Positions 62,878 through 64,000 of a stretch of DNA of 64,000 nt are shown in pieces. The notes beneath the pieces were generated by a model. That model was given only the letters and a program-made list of their open reading frames with translations. It was not told the origin of the DNA and did not search any database. The DNA comes from Cryptomeria japonica (lineage: Eukaryota > Streptophyta > Pinopsida > Cupressales > Cupressaceae), in NCBI RefSeq assembly GCF_030272615.1, contig NC_081410.1, positions 284,083,957 to 284,147,956 on the forward strand, in the 5' to 3' direction. How positions within the stretch are numbered: the first letter of the stretch is position 1; each line of letters starts with the position of its first letter. The position numbers and the translations under genes are program-made.

Positions 62878-64000
62878 TTAGAACCCTATTTTAGAAATTT
62901 TGCCTCAAAAGCCCCAGTTTTGGAGGATCAAAATCAATTTTTGGAGTCACAACAAAGTTTCAAGATGCAAGTCCCGATTATAGACTCAATAGCGTCAAAA
63001 TCTGATTTGGGTGCACATCGTGCTCTTAAAACCTCATTCGAAGCTTGTGTCTCAAAAGCCCCAAATTCAGAGCATTGGAATCAATGTTTTGAGGCACAAA
63101 AAGGTTTCAAGATGCAAGCCCCGATTCTAGAGCTAGTAGCATCATAATTTAATTTTGATGCACATTGTGCTCTTAGAACCTTGTTTCAGAAATTGGGCCT
63201 CAAAAGCCCCAATTTTGGAGCATCAAAATCGATGTTTGGAGGCACAACAAGGTTTCAAGATGCAAGTCTTGATTCTAGAGCTGGTAGCGTCAAAATTTGA
63301 TTTTGACACACATCGTGCTCTTAGAACCTTGTTTTGGAGCTTATGCCCCAAAATCATCGGTTTCGAAGCATCAAAATTGGTGTTTGGAGGCACAACAAGC
63401 TTTTGAGATGCAGGTCCCTATTCTGGAGCTTGTAGTGTCAAAACGTGATTTTGATGCACATCGTGCTCTTAGAAACTCCTTTCGGAGCATGTGGCTTGAA
63501 AGCACTGGTTTCAAAACACCCAAATCAATGTTTAAAGGCACAACAAGGTTTCAAGATACAATTCCCAATTCTCAAGCTGATAGCATCAAAACACGATTTT
63601 GACAAACCTCGTGTTCTTAGAACCTCATTCCGGAGGTTGTGACTCAAAAGCCTCATTTTTGGAACATAAAAATTAGTGTTTGGAGTCACAAAAGGTTTCG
63701 CGACACAAGTCCCAATTCCAGAGTGGGTAGAGTCAAAATGCAATTTTGATGTACATCATGTTCTTAGAACCTAATTTTAGAGATTGTGCCTTGAAATCCC
63801 CGATTTTGGCACATCAAAATCAATGATTTGAGGTACAACAAGGTTTCAAGAAACAAGTCCCTATTCTGGAGCCCGTAGCATCAAAATTCCATTTTGACAC
63901 ACATCATTCTTTGAGAAGCTCATTTCAAAGCTTGTACCTTGAAAGACTCAGTTTTGGAGCATCAAAATCAATGTTTGGAGGCACAACAAGGTTTCAAGAT
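62878..64000 (+). repeat. Family A HOR copy, cut by the window edge
   Basis: First 1,123 bp of the unit that duplicates 61,545-62,877, through monomer 8. Differences from its neighbour are scattered single bases, mostly C/T and G/A changes. It is the best candidate for the youngest amplification in the window. Confidence 0.85.

Larger units (their letters stand above)
57706..64000 (+). repeat. Family A satellite array, right block (+ orientation)
   Basis: Begins in monomer 7 at 'ttgatgtacatcatgctc' and runs to the window edge in HOR order. Monomer 1 starts at 58,167, 60,661, 61,545 and 62,878. Losses: most of monomer 1 at 59,490-59,570, most of monomer 3 at 59,700-59,720, and a 5-to-8 jump at 61,270-61,290 that removes 6, 7 and most of 5 and 8. 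The last two units are nearly identical. The array continues beyond the window. Confidence 0.95.

Noticed and set aside
1-64000. CRISPR array
   Set aside because: Repeats are 147 bp, directly abutting, diverged and without unique spacers.
1-64000. CENP-B box (ttcg....a..cggg type)
   Set aside because: The 'tttcgaggcac' word has the ttcg start, but the conserved cggg part is absent in every copy I inspected.
1-64000. Telomere repeats, rDNA or tRNA genes
   Set aside because: No telomeric hexamer or heptamer runs, no rRNA-like blocks and no tRNA cloverleaf were seen in the satellite or in the insert.

Overview
The window is a block of eukaryotic satellite DNA with no recognisable gene. Apart from one 262-bp stretch (54,794-55,055), essentially every base belongs to a tandem repeat with a monomer of about 147-148 bp, roughly 430 monomers in all. 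The monomer is AT-rich. Its fixed CpG positions occur in the three states CG, TG and CA across copies, which is the pattern left by deamination of methylated CpG. Together with the array size, this points to centromeric or pericentromeric (or other heterochromatic) DNA of a methylating eukaryote. The non-satellite insert has a composition that reminds me of plant mitochondrial DNA, so a flowering plant is my best guess, held weakly.

Two monomer lineages can be told apart. Family A is a higher-order repeat (HOR) of nine distinguishable monomers (called 1 to 9 here) in fixed order, about 1,323-1,333 bp per unit. Family B is a longer composite of about 5.2-5.5 kb (around 36 monomers), present as five large blocks and three short patches. 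Strands are named by monomer orientation, '+' being that of the left edge.

Layout: A(+) 1-5,378. A(-) 5,396-15,120, with B patches at about 9,710-10,027 and 13,681-13,993. B block I 15,121-17,298. A(-) 17,299-21,009, with a B patch at 20,221-20,545. B II 21,010-24,669. A(-) 24,670-25,486. B III 25,487-28,274. A(-) 28,275-28,745. A(+) island 28,746-29,484. A(-) 29,485-38,245. B IV 38,246-44,520. A(-) 44,521-54,793. Non-satellite insert 54,794-55,055. B V 55,056-57,705. A(+) 57,706-64,000.

The most informative material is at the junctions. B blocks II, III and IV share the same B-to-A junction. All three also carry a single inverted A monomer whose left breakpoint is the same one at which the array flips orientation for good at 57,706. 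A private monomer 7-to-2 fusion is found at 3,619 and, on the other strand, at about 32,919. These show that kilobase segments of A+B were duplicated, transposed and inverted inside the array, on top of ordinary unequal exchange. Long open frames exist only because 147 is divisible by three, and they are not genes.
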